30,760 nt of DNA, taken from DASZHJ01 sp035581425. GTDB taxonomy: Bacteria > Pseudomonadota > Alphaproteobacteria > ATCC43930 > CGMCC-115725. The notes beneath the pieces were generated by a model. That model made no database searches. It had not been told where the DNA came from and saw only the letters and a list, made by a program, of their open reading frames with translations. The stretch is from NCBI GenBank assembly GCA_035581425.1, contig DATJVP010000032.1, positions 1 to 30,760 of the forward strand, given 5' to 3'. Position 1 is the first letter of the stretch. Every line of letters starts with the position of its first letter. Position numbers and translations under genes: made by a program. Positions 7,436 to 16,881 of this stretch are shown here, piece by piece.

Positions 7436-8596
7436 ATGCAGGAGAGCACCCGAAATCAATCGCCCAATCGATCGGACCGCGCGGCATCGCCGCGTCCGGG
7501 AAAGCCCGGGGAGTGGGCGGAGCAGCTCCGTGCAATCGGTCAGAGCATCTGGCTCGACGACATCACGCGCGAGCTGCTCGACAGCGGAGCGCTCGCGAAA
7601 TATGTCGAGCAATGGCCGCTCACAGGCTTGACGTCGAACCCCACGATTTTCGATCACGCCATATCCCATGGTGCCGCCTACGACCGGGAGATTGCCCGTC
7701 TTGTCGGCGAAGGCAAAAGGGGCGAGGAGCTTTTTTTCGAGCTCGCGATTCAGGATCTCGTGCGCGCGGCCGAGATTTTCCAGCCGGTGCACCGGCGTAC
7801 TGCAACCGTCGACGGTTGGGTGTCGCTCGAGGTCTCGCCGCTGCTGGCGCACGATACGCAGCGCACCGTTGCGGCGGCGCAGGCGCTCTCGGCCAAAGCC
7901 AACAAGCCGAACCTGTTCATCAAGATACCCGGCACCAAGGAAGGACTGCCGGCGATCGAGGAAGCGATCTTCCACGGCGTTCCCGTGAACGTCACTCTTC
8001 TCTTCTCGCCTGATCAATATACCGCCGCAGCCGACGCCTACCTCAGAGGCCTGGAGCGACGCGTCAAGGCGGGGTTGTCGCCGGATATTCGTTCGGTCGC
8101 CTCGGTCTTCATCTCGCGCTGGGATGTCGCTGTCGCCGCGACGGTGCCGGACGCGTTAAAGAACCGTCTCGGCATTGCAATCGGCGAGCTCTCCTACAAG
8201 GCCTATCGCGATCTGCTCGAGACCGATCGCTGGCAGCGGCTTGCCAATCTCGGGGCACGGGCGCAGCGGCTCTTGTTCGCGAGTACGGGAACGAAGGATC
8301 CGAAGGCGCCGGACGTGCTCTACGTCATCAGCCTGACCGCACCGAACACGGTCAACACGGTTCCGGAGGCCACTTTGAAGGCGGCTGCCGACCACGCGTT
8401 CATCAGCCACGAGCTCTCACGGGACGGAGGCGACGGTGCGGAGCTGCTTCAGAGCTTCGAGAAGGCCGGCGTGCGCATCGCCGCGCTCGCCGAGAAACTC
8501 CAGTCCGACGGCACAGAGTCCTTCGTCAAATCCTGGCGCGATCTCCTGAAGACCATCGATTCCAAGATCGAGGCTCGGAGCCGGTCCCATGCCTGA
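7436..8596 (+). CDS. tal: Transaldolase
   Basis: 386 residues, the long transaldolase subgroup seen in alphaproteobacteria and actinobacteria. It transfers a dihydroxyacetone unit between sedoheptulose-7-phosphate and glyceraldehyde-3-phosphate in the non-oxidative pentose phosphate pathway. SIWLDDITR (37-45) and GLTSNPTIFDHA (64-75) are the N-terminal signature. The Schiff-base Lys163 is in FIKIPGTKEG (161-170), and VNVTLLFSPDQY follows. AAAGG at about 7421 serves as ribosome site. Its last 8 bases overlap the start of pgi in another frame. In several Acetobacteraceae these two activities are one fused polypeptide; here they are separate. Confidence 0.92.
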   Translation: MQESTRNQSPNRSDRAASPRPGKPGEWAEQLRAIGQSIWLDDITRELLDSGALAKYVEQWPLTGLTSNPTIFDHAISHGAAYDREIARLVGEGKRGEELFFELAIQDLVRAAEIFQPVHRRTATVDGWVSLEVSPLLAHDTQRTVAAAQALSAKANKPNLFIKIPGTKEGLPAIEEAIFHGVPVNVTLLFSPDQYTAAADAYLRGLERRVKAGLSPDIRSVASVFISRWDVAVAATVPDALKNRLGIAIGELSYKAYRDLLETDRWQRLANLGARAQRLLFASTGTKDPKAPDVLYVISLTAPNTVNTVPEATLKAAADHAFISHELSRDGGDGAELLQSFEKAGVRIAALAEKLQSDGTESFVKSWRDLLKTIDSKIEARSRSHA

Positions 8597-10244
8597 CCGC
8601 GAGAAACAAATGGATCCGACAGCGAGAGCCAAAGTCGCGCCGATATGGCAGGCGCTGAGCGCGCATCACGAGCGGATCAAGCACGCGCATCTACGACAGC
8701 TCTTCGCCGACGACTCCACGCGAGCACAAAGGTTGTCAGCCGAGGGCGGCGGCCTGTTTCTCGATTACTCGAAGAACCGAGTGACCCGCGAGACGATCGA
8801 GTTGCTTCTCAAATTGGCTGAAACTAGCGGCGTCCTCGCGCGGCGCGATGCGATGTTCCGCGGGGAAAAGATCAACATCACCGAGGAGCGCGCGGTTCTG
8901 CACGCCGCTCTGCGCGCCCCGCGCGGCGCGACGATCGAGCTGGACGGCAAGAACGTCGTCCCCGAGGTCCACGAGGTTCTCGATCGCATGGCGGAATTCG
9001 CGCGGAGGATTCGCTCCGGCGAATGGACCGGCCATACGGGCAAGCGCATCCGGAACGTCATCAATATTGGGATTGGCGGCTCCTATCTGGGCCCGGAGAT
9101 GGCCTACCGCGCGCTCCGTCCCTTCAGCGACCGCTCCATGACCTTCCGCTTCGTGGCCAATGTCGATGGCGCGGATTTCACCGAAGCGACAGCCGGCCTC
9201 GACGCCGGAGAGACTCTCTTTATCATCTCCTCGAAGACCTTCACCACTCTCGAGACGATGACGAACGCCGCAACGGCGCGGCAGTGGGCGGTCGAGCGGC
9301 TCGGGTCGGATGCTGCCGTCGCCAAGCATTTTGTTGCGGTCTCCACCAACGAGAAAGCGGTTCGAAAATTCGGCATAGACCCCGCGAACATGTTCGGGTT
9401 CTGGGATTGGGTCGGTGGACGCTATTCGATGGACAGCGCCATCGGCCTTTCCACGATGATCGCGATCGGACCGGAGAACTATGGCGCGCTCCTCGCCGGA
9501 TTTCACGCGATGGACGAGCATTTCCGCAGCGCGCCGCCGGAGCGCAACCTGCCCCTGCTGCTGGGCTTGCTGACCGTCTGGTACAACAATTTTTTCGGCG
9601 CTCAGAGCTTAGGGATCATGCCCTACTCGGCGCATCTCGCCCGCTTCCCTGCCTACTTGCAGCAGTTGCAGATGGAGAGCAACGGCAAGCACGTCGATCT
9701 CCAAGGCAACCGCGTCACCTACGAGACCGGCCCCATAATCTGGGGCGAGCCCGGTACCGACGGACAGCACTCCTTTTATCAGCTCATCCATCAGGGGACG
9801 AAGCTCATTCCCTGCGATCTCATCGGCTTTCTGGAGCCGCTGAGCCCGCTTCACCGCCAGCACGACCTTCTGATGGCGAATTTATTTGCGCAATCGGAGG
9901 CGCTGGCCTTCGGCAAGACGGCGGCGGAGGTGGCGAGTGAGGGCGTCCCGCGCTGGCAGGTGCCGTTCCGCGTCTTCGAGGGCAATCGACCCACGAACGT
10001 GATCCTCGCGGAACGCCTCGACCCTCAGACCCTCGGTGCGCTCGTCGCACTTTACGAGCACAGCGTCTTCACTCAAGGTAGCGTCTGGAACATCGACAGT
10101 TTCGACCAATGGGGAGTGGAGCTCGGCAAGGTGCTGGCGTTGCGCATTGTGCCGGAGCTCGACGCGACTCACTCGGGTAAACTTCCCCACGACTCCTCGA
10201 CCAATGCGCTAATCGAGCGCTATCGCAGACGGCGCAAGCCATGA
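8589..10244 (+). CDS. pgi: Glucose-6-phosphate isomerase
   Basis: 551 residues, close to the E. coli enzyme. It interconverts glucose-6-phosphate and fructose-6-phosphate, and here returns pentose-phosphate-derived fructose-6-phosphate to Zwf. SIS-fold motifs are intact: NIGIGGSYLGP (159-169), SSKTFTTLET (214-223), WDWVGGRYS (272-280), QMESNGKHV with Glu363, DGQHSFYQLIHQG with His394, and the C-terminal SFDQWGVELGK with catalytic Lys514. It begins inside the tal stop region (8-bp overlap) and ends with a 4-bp ATGA overlap with tkt, so it is translationally coupled on both sides. A second in-frame ATG at 8610 is a possible alternative start. Confidence 0.95.
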   Translation: MPDREKQMDPTARAKVAPIWQALSAHHERIKHAHLRQLFADDSTRAQRLSAEGGGLFLDYSKNRVTRETIELLLKLAETSGVLARRDAMFRGEKINITEERAVLHAALRAPRGATIELDGKNVVPEVHEVLDRMAEFARRIRSGEWTGHTGKRIRNVINIGIGGSYLGPEMAYRALRPFSDRSMTFRFVANVDGADFTEATAGLDAGETLFIISSKTFTTLETMTNAATARQWAVERLGSDAAVAKHFVAVSTNEKAVRKFGIDPANMFGFWDWVGGRYSMDSAIGLSTMIAIGPENYGALLAGFHAMDEHFRSAPPERNLPLLLGLLTVWYNNFFGAQSLGIMPYSAHLARFPAYLQQLQMESNGKHVDLQGNRVTYETGPIIWGEPGTDGQHSFYQLIHQGTKLIPCDLIGFLEPLSPLHRQHDLLMANLFAQSEALAFGKTAAEVASEGVPRWQVPFRVFEGNRPTNVILAERLDPQTLGALVALYEHSVFTQGSVWNIDSFDQWGVELGKVLALRIVPELDATHSGKLPHDSSTNALIERYRRRRKP

Positions 10245-12331
10245 GCGCCGCCATTCCCGACGCGGGCGCGAGCAAAAGCGATTTCGACCGCCTCTCGATC
10301 AATACGATTCGAACGCTCGCGATCGACGCCATCCAGAAGGCGAAGTCGGGGCATCCGGGAACGCCGATGGGCATGGCTCCCGTGGCCTATGCGCTGTGGC
10401 AGAAGCGGCTCAATTTCGACCCGGCCGCTCCGATCTGGCCCAACCGCGATCGCTTCGTCCTCTCCTGCGGCCATGCGTCGATGCTGCTCTATGCGCTGCT
10501 GCATCTGACAAAGACGCAAGCCGTCAACGCGGAGTACGAGACAATCGGACGGCCGTCAGTCAGCTTGGACGACATCAAAGCGTTCCGCCAACTCGATAGC
10601 GCCTGCCCCGGACATCCCGAATACCATCTGACGAGCGGCGTCGAGGCGACCACCGGTCCGCTCGGCCAGGGTGTGGCGATGAGCGTCGGCATGGCCATGG
10701 CCGAGCGTTGGCTCGCCGCATACTTCAATCGCCCGGACCTCGAGCTGGTGAATTGGCGCACCTACGCGATCTGCGGCGATGGCTGCATGATGGAGGGGAT
10801 CTCGAGCGAGGCGGGCTCGCTCGCGGCTCATCTCGGACTGAGCAAGCTCTGCTGGATCTACGATTCCAACCGCGTGACGATCGAAGGGCATACGACACTC
10901 GCCTTTACGGAGGACGTCGCGACCCGGTTCCTCGGCTTCGGCTGGAACGTCCTCCATGTTCGCGATGCGAACGATGAAAGGGAGGTGTTGAGCGCGATCG
11001 ACAACGCTGCCCGCGAGCTGAGTCGCCCCACGCTGATCATCGTCGAAAGTCACATCGGTTATGGCGCGCCTCATAAGCAGGATACTTCCGAGGCGCATGG
11101 CGAGCCCTTAGGGGAGGAAGAGGTCAAGCTGACCAAGAGGTTCTTCGGCTGGCCCGAGGATGCGCAATTTCTCGTTCCCGACGGCGTCTATCAGCACTTC
11201 GCCGCCGGAATTGGCGCTCGCGGTGCCGCAAAGCATGCGGAATGGCGCGACACGCTTCGGCGTTACCGCGAAGTCCATCCCGATCTTGCGGCGGAGTTCG
11301 ACGCCATCCAAGCCAGAGAGCTTCCGGCGGGCTGGGACGGTGGTATTCCGAACTTCCCAGCAGATCCCAAAGGAATGGCGAGCCGGGATGCATCCGGCCA
11401 GGTCGAGAACGCGATCGCAAAGCGCGTACCATGGCTGATCGGCGGTGCCGCTGACCTTGCGCCCTCCACGAAGACGCGTATGACCTTCGACGGTGCCGGC
11501 GATTTCGAGCCCGATAACCACAGGGGTCGGAACCTGCATTTCGGGGTTCGCGAGCACGCGATGGGTGCCGCCGTGAATGGCATGGCGCTCGCGAAGCTGC
11601 GCTCGTTCGGCTCGGGCTTCTTGATTTTCACGGACTACATGCGCTGCCCGATACGCCTTTCCGCGATCATGGCCCTGCCGTCTCTCTATGTTTTCACCCA
11701 TGACTCCATCGGTGTCGGCGAGGACGGTCCGACGCACCAGCCGGTGGAGCAGCTCGCCGGGCTCCGCGCCATCCCTGGCCTCATCACCATACGACCTTGC
11801 GATGCCAATGAGGTCGCGGAAGCCTGGCGCGTTGCGCTCAAGCTGAAACATCAGCCGACTTGTCTGATTCTGAGCCGCCAGGCTCTGCCGACCTTGGACC
11901 GAAGCCGGTTCGCGGCTGCCTCGGGTCTCGCGCGCGGCGCCTATGTCCTGGCTGACATCGGCGGCGCGTCACCCAAGGTCATCTTGATCGGCACCGGCAG
12001 CGAGATCTCGATCTGCGTCGCCGCGGCCGAGGAGCTCGCTGCGGCGAAGATCCCCGCACGCGTCGTGAGCATGCCGTCCTGGGAGCTCTTCGAGCAGCAG
12101 GACGCGGCGTATCGCGAGAAAGTGCTCCCCGACGCCATTTCCCCCCGCGTTGCCGTCGAGCAGGCGTCGGTCATCGGCTGGGAACGTTACGTCGGACGAC
12201 ATGGTGCCGTCGTGGGAATGCATACCTTCGGCGCCTCGGCACCGCTCAAGGGTTTGCTCACGAAATTCGGCTTCACGCCCGATCACGTCGTGAGGGTCGC
12301 CCGAGAACAGATTGCGCTGCACGCCTCCTGA
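10241..12331 (+). CDS. tkt: Transketolase
   Basis: 696 residues, the normal full length. This thiamine-diphosphate enzyme transfers two-carbon units between ketose and aldose phosphates. The N-terminal domain carries KSGHPGTPMG (35-44, His38), GPLGQGVAMSVGMAMAE (139-155) and the ThDP/Mg motif GDGCMMEG (179-186) ending near DSN (208-210). The pyrimidine domain has the catalytic Glu438 in FGVREHAMGA (434-443), and a C-terminal transketolase domain follows (IGTGSEISI and beyond). The start overlaps pgi by 4 bp. Together with the adjacent tal it gives the whole non-oxidative carbon rearrangement. Confidence 0.95.
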   Translation: MSAAIPDAGASKSDFDRLSINTIRTLAIDAIQKAKSGHPGTPMGMAPVAYALWQKRLNFDPAAPIWPNRDRFVLSCGHASMLLYALLHLTKTQAVNAEYETIGRPSVSLDDIKAFRQLDSACPGHPEYHLTSGVEATTGPLGQGVAMSVGMAMAERWLAAYFNRPDLELVNWRTYAICGDGCMMEGISSEAGSLAAHLGLSKLCWIYDSNRVTIEGHTTLAFTEDVATRFLGFGWNVLHVRDANDEREVLSAIDNAARELSRPTLIIVESHIGYGAPHKQDTSEAHGEPLGEEEVKLTKRFFGWPEDAQFLVPDGVYQHFAAGIGARGAAKHAEWRDTLRRYREVHPDLAAEFDAIQARELPAGWDGGIPNFPADPKGMASRDASGQVENAIAKRVPWLIGGAADLAPSTKTRMTFDGAGDFEPDNHRGRNLHFGVREHAMGAAVNGMALAKLRSFGSGFLIFTDYMRCPIRLSAIMALPSLYVFTHDSIGVGEDGPTHQPVEQLAGLRAIPGLITIRPCDANEVAEAWRVALKLKHQPTCLILSRQALPTLDRSRFAAASGLARGAYVLADIGGASPKVILIGTGSEISICVAAAEELAAAKIPARVVSMPSWELFEQQDAAYREKVLPDAISPRVAVEQASVIGWERYVGRHGAVVGMHTFGASAPLKGLLTKFGFTPDHVVRVAREQIALHAS

Positions 12332-12342
12332 GAGAGCACGTC

Positions 12343-13908
12343 ATGTCAGACGACAAATCACCTGCGGAAGCAACGGCACAGCCGATCGCACAAGCAAAGG
12401 CGGCTGGTCCCTGCGCGATTGTGATTTTCGGCGCGGGCGGCGATCTGACCAAGCGGCTGGTCGTTCCCGCACTCTACAATCTCGCGAGGACCAAGCTGAT
12501 TCCCGAGCACTTTGCGCTGATCGGGGTCGACATAGCCGATCTCTCGACGGACGAGTGGCGCAAACGCCTGACGGAGATGCTGCAAAGCTTTACGAAAGGC
12601 CGCGGTGAATTCCATGCCGACAATATCGACACGGGCGCGTGGAACTCGCTTCTGTCGCGGATGACGTATCTGCAGGGCGATTTTGCCAGTGGCGCGACTT
12701 TCGCGAAGTTGGGCGATCTCCTCGACACCGCAGAGCACACCAACGGGACCGCGGGCAACGTGCTGTTCTATCTCGCCGTCGCCGATCGTTTCTTTGGTCC
12801 CGTCGCCGAAAAGATCGCCGGCGCGGGGCTCGCCGATGAGCAGGGCGGCAAGCGCTGGCGGCGGGTCATCGTCGAAAAACCGTTCGGCCACGATCTCGCT
12901 TCCGCAAGGGCGCTCAATGCCCGTCTGCTGAAGGTTCTCGCGGAGTCGCAGATCTATCGGATCGACCATTTTCTCGGCAAGGAGACGGTCCAGAGCATCA
13001 TGGCGGTACGGTTTGCGAACGGCATGTTCGAGCCGATCTGGAACCGCGACCACATCGATCACGTACAGATTACCGTCGCCGAGACGATCGGCATCGAGCA
13101 CCGCGGACGCTTCTACGAGCAGACCGGCGCATTGCGCGACATGGTGCCGAACCATCTCTTTCAATTGTTGACGATGACCGCGATGGAACCGCCGTCCAAT
13201 TTCGATCCCGACACGATCCGAAGCCGCAAGAGTGACGTCTTGAATGCCATCCCCGCGATCTCGCCGGATTGCGCTGTGCGAGGCCAGTTCGCGAGCGGCA
13301 AGGTATCGGGGCAGGCGGTGGCTGACTACCGGCACGAGGCCGATGTCAGCGCCACCTCGACGATCGAGACATACGCCGCGCTGAAGCTCGACATCGATAC
13401 ATGGCGCTGGGCGGGCGTTCCGTTCTACCTCCGCACGGGCAAGCGGATGAGCAAGTACTGGACCGAAATTGCGATCCGATTCCACCGCGCTCCCCTTGCG
13501 CTCTTCAAGGGCACCAAGGTCGCGGAAATGGGCTGGAACTGGCTCGTGCTGCAGATCCAACCCGAAGAAGGGATCTCTCTCCAGTTCCAGGTCAAGAGGC
13601 CGGGGCAGGTCGTGGCGCTTGCCCCGGTCAAGACGAGCTTTTCGTACAAGGATTGGTTCCCGCCGCAACCCAATGTCGGCTACGAGACGCTCATCTACGA
13701 CTGCATGATCGGCGATTCGACTTTGTTCCAGCGCGCCGACATGGTCGAAGGAGGCTGGCGCATCGTACAGCCGGTGCTCGACCATTGGGCGGAGCAGAAG
13801 CCCACAGACTTTCCGAATTACGAAGCTGGCACGGCCGGCCCGAAGGCCGCAGACGATCTGCTGGGGCGAGACGGCCACGCCTGGCGGCCCATCGGCAATT
13901 CGATGTGA
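12343..13908 (+). CDS. zwf: Glucose-6-phosphate 1-dehydrogenase
   Basis: 521 residues. It oxidises glucose-6-phosphate to 6-phosphogluconolactone, the entry step of the oxidative branch. The coenzyme motif is FGAGGDLTKRL (29-39). EKPFGHD (178-184) and the substrate signature RIDHFLGKE (206-214) are intact, and the catalytic His271 is in PNHLFQ. After the second beta strand the sequence reads LIGVDIADL (59-67), so the Arg equivalent to Arg46 of the Leuconostoc enzyme, which contacts the NADP 2'-phosphate, appears replaced by Ile64. This hints at weakened NADP preference (inference by eye alignment). GAGAGAG sits before the ATG, 11 bp after tkt. Confidence 0.93.
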   Translation: MSDDKSPAEATAQPIAQAKAAGPCAIVIFGAGGDLTKRLVVPALYNLARTKLIPEHFALIGVDIADLSTDEWRKRLTEMLQSFTKGRGEFHADNIDTGAWNSLLSRMTYLQGDFASGATFAKLGDLLDTAEHTNGTAGNVLFYLAVADRFFGPVAEKIAGAGLADEQGGKRWRRVIVEKPFGHDLASARALNARLLKVLAESQIYRIDHFLGKETVQSIMAVRFANGMFEPIWNRDHIDHVQITVAETIGIEHRGRFYEQTGALRDMVPNHLFQLLTMTAMEPPSNFDPDTIRSRKSDVLNAIPAISPDCAVRGQFASGKVSGQAVADYRHEADVSATSTIETYAALKLDIDTWRWAGVPFYLRTGKRMSKYWTEIAIRFHRAPLALFKGTKVAEMGWNWLVLQIQPEEGISLQFQVKRPGQVVALAPVKTSFSYKDWFPPQPNVGYETLIYDCMIGDSTLFQRADMVEGGWRIVQPVLDHWAEQKPTDFPNYEAGTAGPKAADDLLGRDGHAWRPIGNSM

Positions 13909-13917
13909 GAAACCCTC

Positions 13918-14733
13918 ATGCCGCGCATCTCCCTGCTTCTCGCGGACGTGGATGGCACGCTGGTCACCGAGGAGAAGGTGCTCACCCCCCGCGCGCAGGC
14001 CGCGGTGGCTGCGCTCCGGGAGCGAAAGATCCGTTTCGCGATAACCAGCGGGCGCCCGCCGCGCGGGATGGCGATGTTGATCGAGCCGTTGGCCCTGGAC
14101 TCTCCACTTGCCGGGTTCAACGGCGGCGTGTTCGCGCGTCCAGACTTGTCGGTGATCGAGACCCGCCGGCTTGCTCCCGAGGTTGCGAGGCAAACGATTG
14201 GGATTATCGAGCGCTACGGCATGGACGCATGGCTCTATACCGGCACCGACTGGCAGATTCACAAGGAAGACGCGCCGCATGTTGCGCGCGAGGCCTGGAC
14301 GGTGAAATTCAAGGCGACGGTGGTGCCTCGTTATAAGGAAAGCGATCTCGATCAAGCCGTGAAGATCGTGGGCGTGAGCGACGATCACGATCTGGTTGCC
14401 CGATGCGAGGCCGACGTGTCCGCAGCGCTTGGCGCTCGAGCCTCCGCCAAGCGATCCCAGCCCTACTATCTCGACGTCACACATCCCGATGCGAACAAGG
14501 GTGCGGTCGTCGATGCGCTGGCGAAGCACTTTGGGATTCCCGCCGACGAGATCGCGACCATAGGGGACATGCCCAACGACGTCCTGATGTTCCGCCGCTC
14601 CGGATTCAGCATCGCAATGGGAAACGCGAGCGACGAGGTCAAGGCGCAAGCGAAGGCGGTGACTGACAGCTATAACGACGAGGGCTTCGCTAAGGCGGTG
14701 GAGCGCCATCTCCTGAATGGGGGCGCAGGGTGA
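13918..14733 (+). CDS. Cof-type HAD-IIB family sugar-phosphatase-like hydrolase
   Basis: 271 residues, the typical length of Cof/YidA-type HAD phosphatases. Motif I is LADVDGTLV (7-15) with the nucleophile Asp and acid/base Asp. Motif II is the Ser in ITSGRPPRG (42-50), and motif IV is IGDMPNDVLMF near 218-228. The C2 cap lies between motifs II and III. These enzymes hydrolyse small phosphorylated metabolites, often sugar phosphates. The gene lies 9 bp after zwf and overlaps rpe by 4 bp (GTGA), so it belongs to the pentose phosphate operon, and a sugar-phosphate or damaged-metabolite substrate is likely. A close paralogue lies at 18431-19255. The substrate is unknown. Confidence 0.85.
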   Translation: MPRISLLLADVDGTLVTEEKVLTPRAQAAVAALRERKIRFAITSGRPPRGMAMLIEPLALDSPLAGFNGGVFARPDLSVIETRRLAPEVARQTIGIIERYGMDAWLYTGTDWQIHKEDAPHVAREAWTVKFKATVVPRYKESDLDQAVKIVGVSDDHDLVARCEADVSAALGARASAKRSQPYYLDVTHPDANKGAVVDALAKHFGIPADEIATIGDMPNDVLMFRRSGFSIAMGNASDEVKAQAKAVTDSYNDEGFAKAVERHLLNGGAG

Positions 14734-15401
14734 GATCACCCGTGATCGCCGCCTCGATTCTCTCGTCGGATCTCGGCCGCTTGGCCGAGGAAGTGCGAGC
14801 CGTCGATGCGGCCGGCGCCGATTGGATCCATGTCGATGTGATGGACGGCCGTTTCGTGCCCAATATCACCTTCGGCCCCGGCGTCGTTAGCGCGGTTCGC
14901 AAGGCCACGGCAAAGCCCGTCAACGTCCATCTGATGATTGTGGAGCCCGAGCGCTACCTCGACGATTTCGTCAAAGCCGGCGCCGACCATCTGCTGATCC
15001 ACGCCGAGCCAAGCTCGACCGTTCATCTTCATCGCACGCTCGAGCAGGTGCGGCACCTTGGCAAAGCGGCTGGCGTGGTGATCGATCCGGCAACTCCGGT
15101 GTCGATGATCGAGCACGTCCTGCACATGGTCGCGATCGTTCTCGTGATGTCCGTCAACCCCGGCTTCGGGGGTCAGACATTCATCCCGGAGGCGCTGGCG
15201 AAAATACGGGCCATTCGCCGCATGTGCGATGCCGCGGGGTTCTCGCCCCGGATCGAGGTCGACGGGGGACTCACGCCGGAAACCATCCGCTTGGCACACG
15301 AGGCGGGTGCCGACGCATTCGCCGCGGGATCGGCGATCTTCGGTACTGCCGACTATCGCCGATCGATCGCGGCCCTGAGAGCGGGAGCAAATGCAAAATG
15401 A
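14730..15401 (+). CDS. rpe: Ribulose-phosphate 3-epimerase
   Basis: 223 residues forming a single TIM barrel, normal for the family. It interconverts ribulose-5-phosphate and xylulose-5-phosphate. Metal-site and catalytic residues are visible: ASILSSD (8-14), HVDVMDGRFVPN with His34, Asp36 and Asp39, NVHLMI with His67, and EVDGG with Asp178. The flexible loop SVNPGFGGQ (141-149) is intact. The start is a GTG inside the stop of the HAD gene (GTGA), and the stop overlaps the next start (ATGA). Confidence 0.95.
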   Translation: MRSPVIAASILSSDLGRLAEEVRAVDAAGADWIHVDVMDGRFVPNITFGPGVVSAVRKATAKPVNVHLMIVEPERYLDDFVKAGADHLLIHAEPSSTVHLHRTLEQVRHLGKAAGVVIDPATPVSMIEHVLHMVAIVLVMSVNPGFGGQTFIPEALAKIRAIRRMCDAAGFSPRIEVDGGLTPETIRLAHEAGADAFAAGSAIFGTADYRRSIAALRAGANAK

Positions 15402-16144
15402 GTGACCGCCGAACGAGCCCCTCACCTCCATATGGAAAGCTGCTCGTCGTGGACGATGCAGGGGCGCTCGCCCGCACCGCGGCGGATCGCATTGTTGCGT
15501 GGACGATGGAGACGAGCGGACCGGTTCGTGTTGCGCTGTCGGGTGGCTCGACCCCGCGTCGTACCTATCAGGAGCTCGCGAGCTCTCGGCTCATTGGGCA
15601 AGTACCCTGGCAAAGGGTTCATTGGTACTTGGGCGATGAACGGTTCGTCCCGCCCGATCATCCCGAGAGCAACTTCAGGATGGTGCGGGAGGCGATGCTG
15701 GACGCGGCGCCGGTGCCGTCCCAGAACATCCATCCCGTGCCGACCGTAGGGCTTAGCGCAGCCGCTGCCGCCCTCGAGTACGAGCGCGAGTTGCAGCGCG
15801 CTTACGGCGGAACGCTTCTCCAAAGAGACCGCCCGCTCTTCGACATCTGCTTGCTCGGTCTCGGCGACGACGGACATACCGCCTCGCTCCTTCCCGGCGA
15901 GCAGGTGCTCCAGGAACGGGATCGCTGGGTCGCTGAGGTCTCACATGGCCGGCCCGAAGTGCGAATTACGCTTACCTATCCGCCAATCAACTCGAGTCGA
16001 CACATCGCATTTCTGGTGAGCGGCAACGGCAAGCGGGCGATCCTCAAGGAAGTGCTCTCAGGAGAGAGTACCGCTCCGGCCGCACGTCTCACCCCCTCGG
16101 GCGATCTGCTCTTCATCGCCGACCGCGCGGCCGCAGGACAATGA
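15398..16144 (+). CDS. pgl: 6-phosphogluconolactonase
   Basis: 248 residues, matching DevB-type lactonases that hydrolyse 6-phosphogluconolactone to 6-phosphogluconate between Zwf and Gnd. Family motifs: VALSGGSTPR (45-54), VHWYLGDERFVPPDHPESN (the conserved GDER region), and LLGLGDDGHTASLLPG with the catalytic His. The frame is open further upstream, but the ATG at 15398 overlaps the rpe stop by 4 bp and homology begins there. It also overlaps rpiA by 4 bp. Confidence 0.93.
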   Translation: MSDRRTSPSPPYGKLLVVDDAGALARTAADRIVAWTMETSGPVRVALSGGSTPRRTYQELASSRLIGQVPWQRVHWYLGDERFVPPDHPESNFRMVREAMLDAAPVPSQNIHPVPTVGLSAAAAALEYERELQRAYGGTLLQRDRPLFDICLLGLGDDGHTASLLPGEQVLQERDRWVAEVSHGRPEVRITLTYPPINSSRHIAFLVSGNGKRAILKEVLSGESTAPAARLTPSGDLLFIADRAAAGQ

Positions 16145-16860
16145 CGTCCGACCAGGAAGCATTAAAGCGCGCTGCCGTGGTCGCCGCCGTCGGTGAGGTC
16201 AAGAGCGGAATGCGAATTGGTCTCGGCACCGGCACTACGATGAGTTTCGCGCTGGATGAGATCGCGCGGCGTATTCGCTCGGAAGGCCTGCGCATCGCGG
16301 GCATCCCGACCTCCAAGCGCACGGAGGCGCTGGCGCGGCAACTCGGCATTCCCCTCACGGGGTTTGCCGAGACGGAAACGCTGGATATCGCAATAGATGG
16401 TGCCGACGAAGTGCTGCTGGATTCGCTCACTCTCATCAAGGGCCGCGGCGGCGCGCTCCTGCGGGAGCGGATCGTCGCCGCTGCGGCGCGGCGCTTCCTG
16501 ATAGCCGTCGATGGCTCGAAAGTGGCGCAACGCTTTGCAAGCCGCGCCCCGGTGCCGGTGGAGGTGGTGCCATTCGGTCACGAGGCGACCGCGCGGCGCC
16601 TGTCGCGGATTGGCGTGCGCCCTGTCTTGCGTGTCGACGGCGAAAGGAAGCCGGTGAAGACGGACAGCGGCAATCTGCTTTACGACTGCCACGATATCGA
16701 CGCCGGCACCGACCCCGAGAGATTGGCGGATGACCTCCGCCGCACCGTCGGGGTGGTCGACAGCGGAATATTCGTGGGTATGGCGACCGAGGCTTTCATC
16801 GCTGAGGCGCCGACAACGGTGCGACGAATCCGTGCGCAGAACTCCGAAGTCAACGCATAG
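16141..16860 (+). CDS. rpiA: Ribose-5-phosphate isomerase A
   Basis: 239 residues; interconverts ribose-5-phosphate and ribulose-5-phosphate. The phosphate-binding GLGTGTTMS (27-35), the active-site DGADE (86-90), and KGRGGALLRER with Lys100 and Glu109 match Asp81, Asp84, Lys94 and Glu103 of E. coli RpiA. The conserved PVPVEVVPFG follows. It overlaps pgl by 4 bp and is the last enzyme of the operon before the permease. It also links the ribose genes further on to the pathway. Confidence 0.95.
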   Translation: MTSDQEALKRAAVVAAVGEVKSGMRIGLGTGTTMSFALDEIARRIRSEGLRIAGIPTSKRTEALARQLGIPLTGFAETETLDIAIDGADEVLLDSLTLIKGRGGALLRERIVAAAARRFLIAVDGSKVAQRFASRAPVPVEVVPFGHEATARRLSRIGVRPVLRVDGERKPVKTDSGNLLYDCHDIDAGTDPERLADDLRRTVGVVDSGIFVGMATEAFIAEAPTTVRRIRAQNSEVNA

Positions 16861-16881
16861 CATCCCAAGGGAGATGCCATC

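Noticed and set aside
12358..14739. A 793-codon open frame on the minus strand opposite zwf and the HAD gene
   Set aside because: It is antisense to two clearly recognised genes, is rich in Arg/Gly/Asp/His as expected for a GC-rich shadow frame, and shows no family motif.
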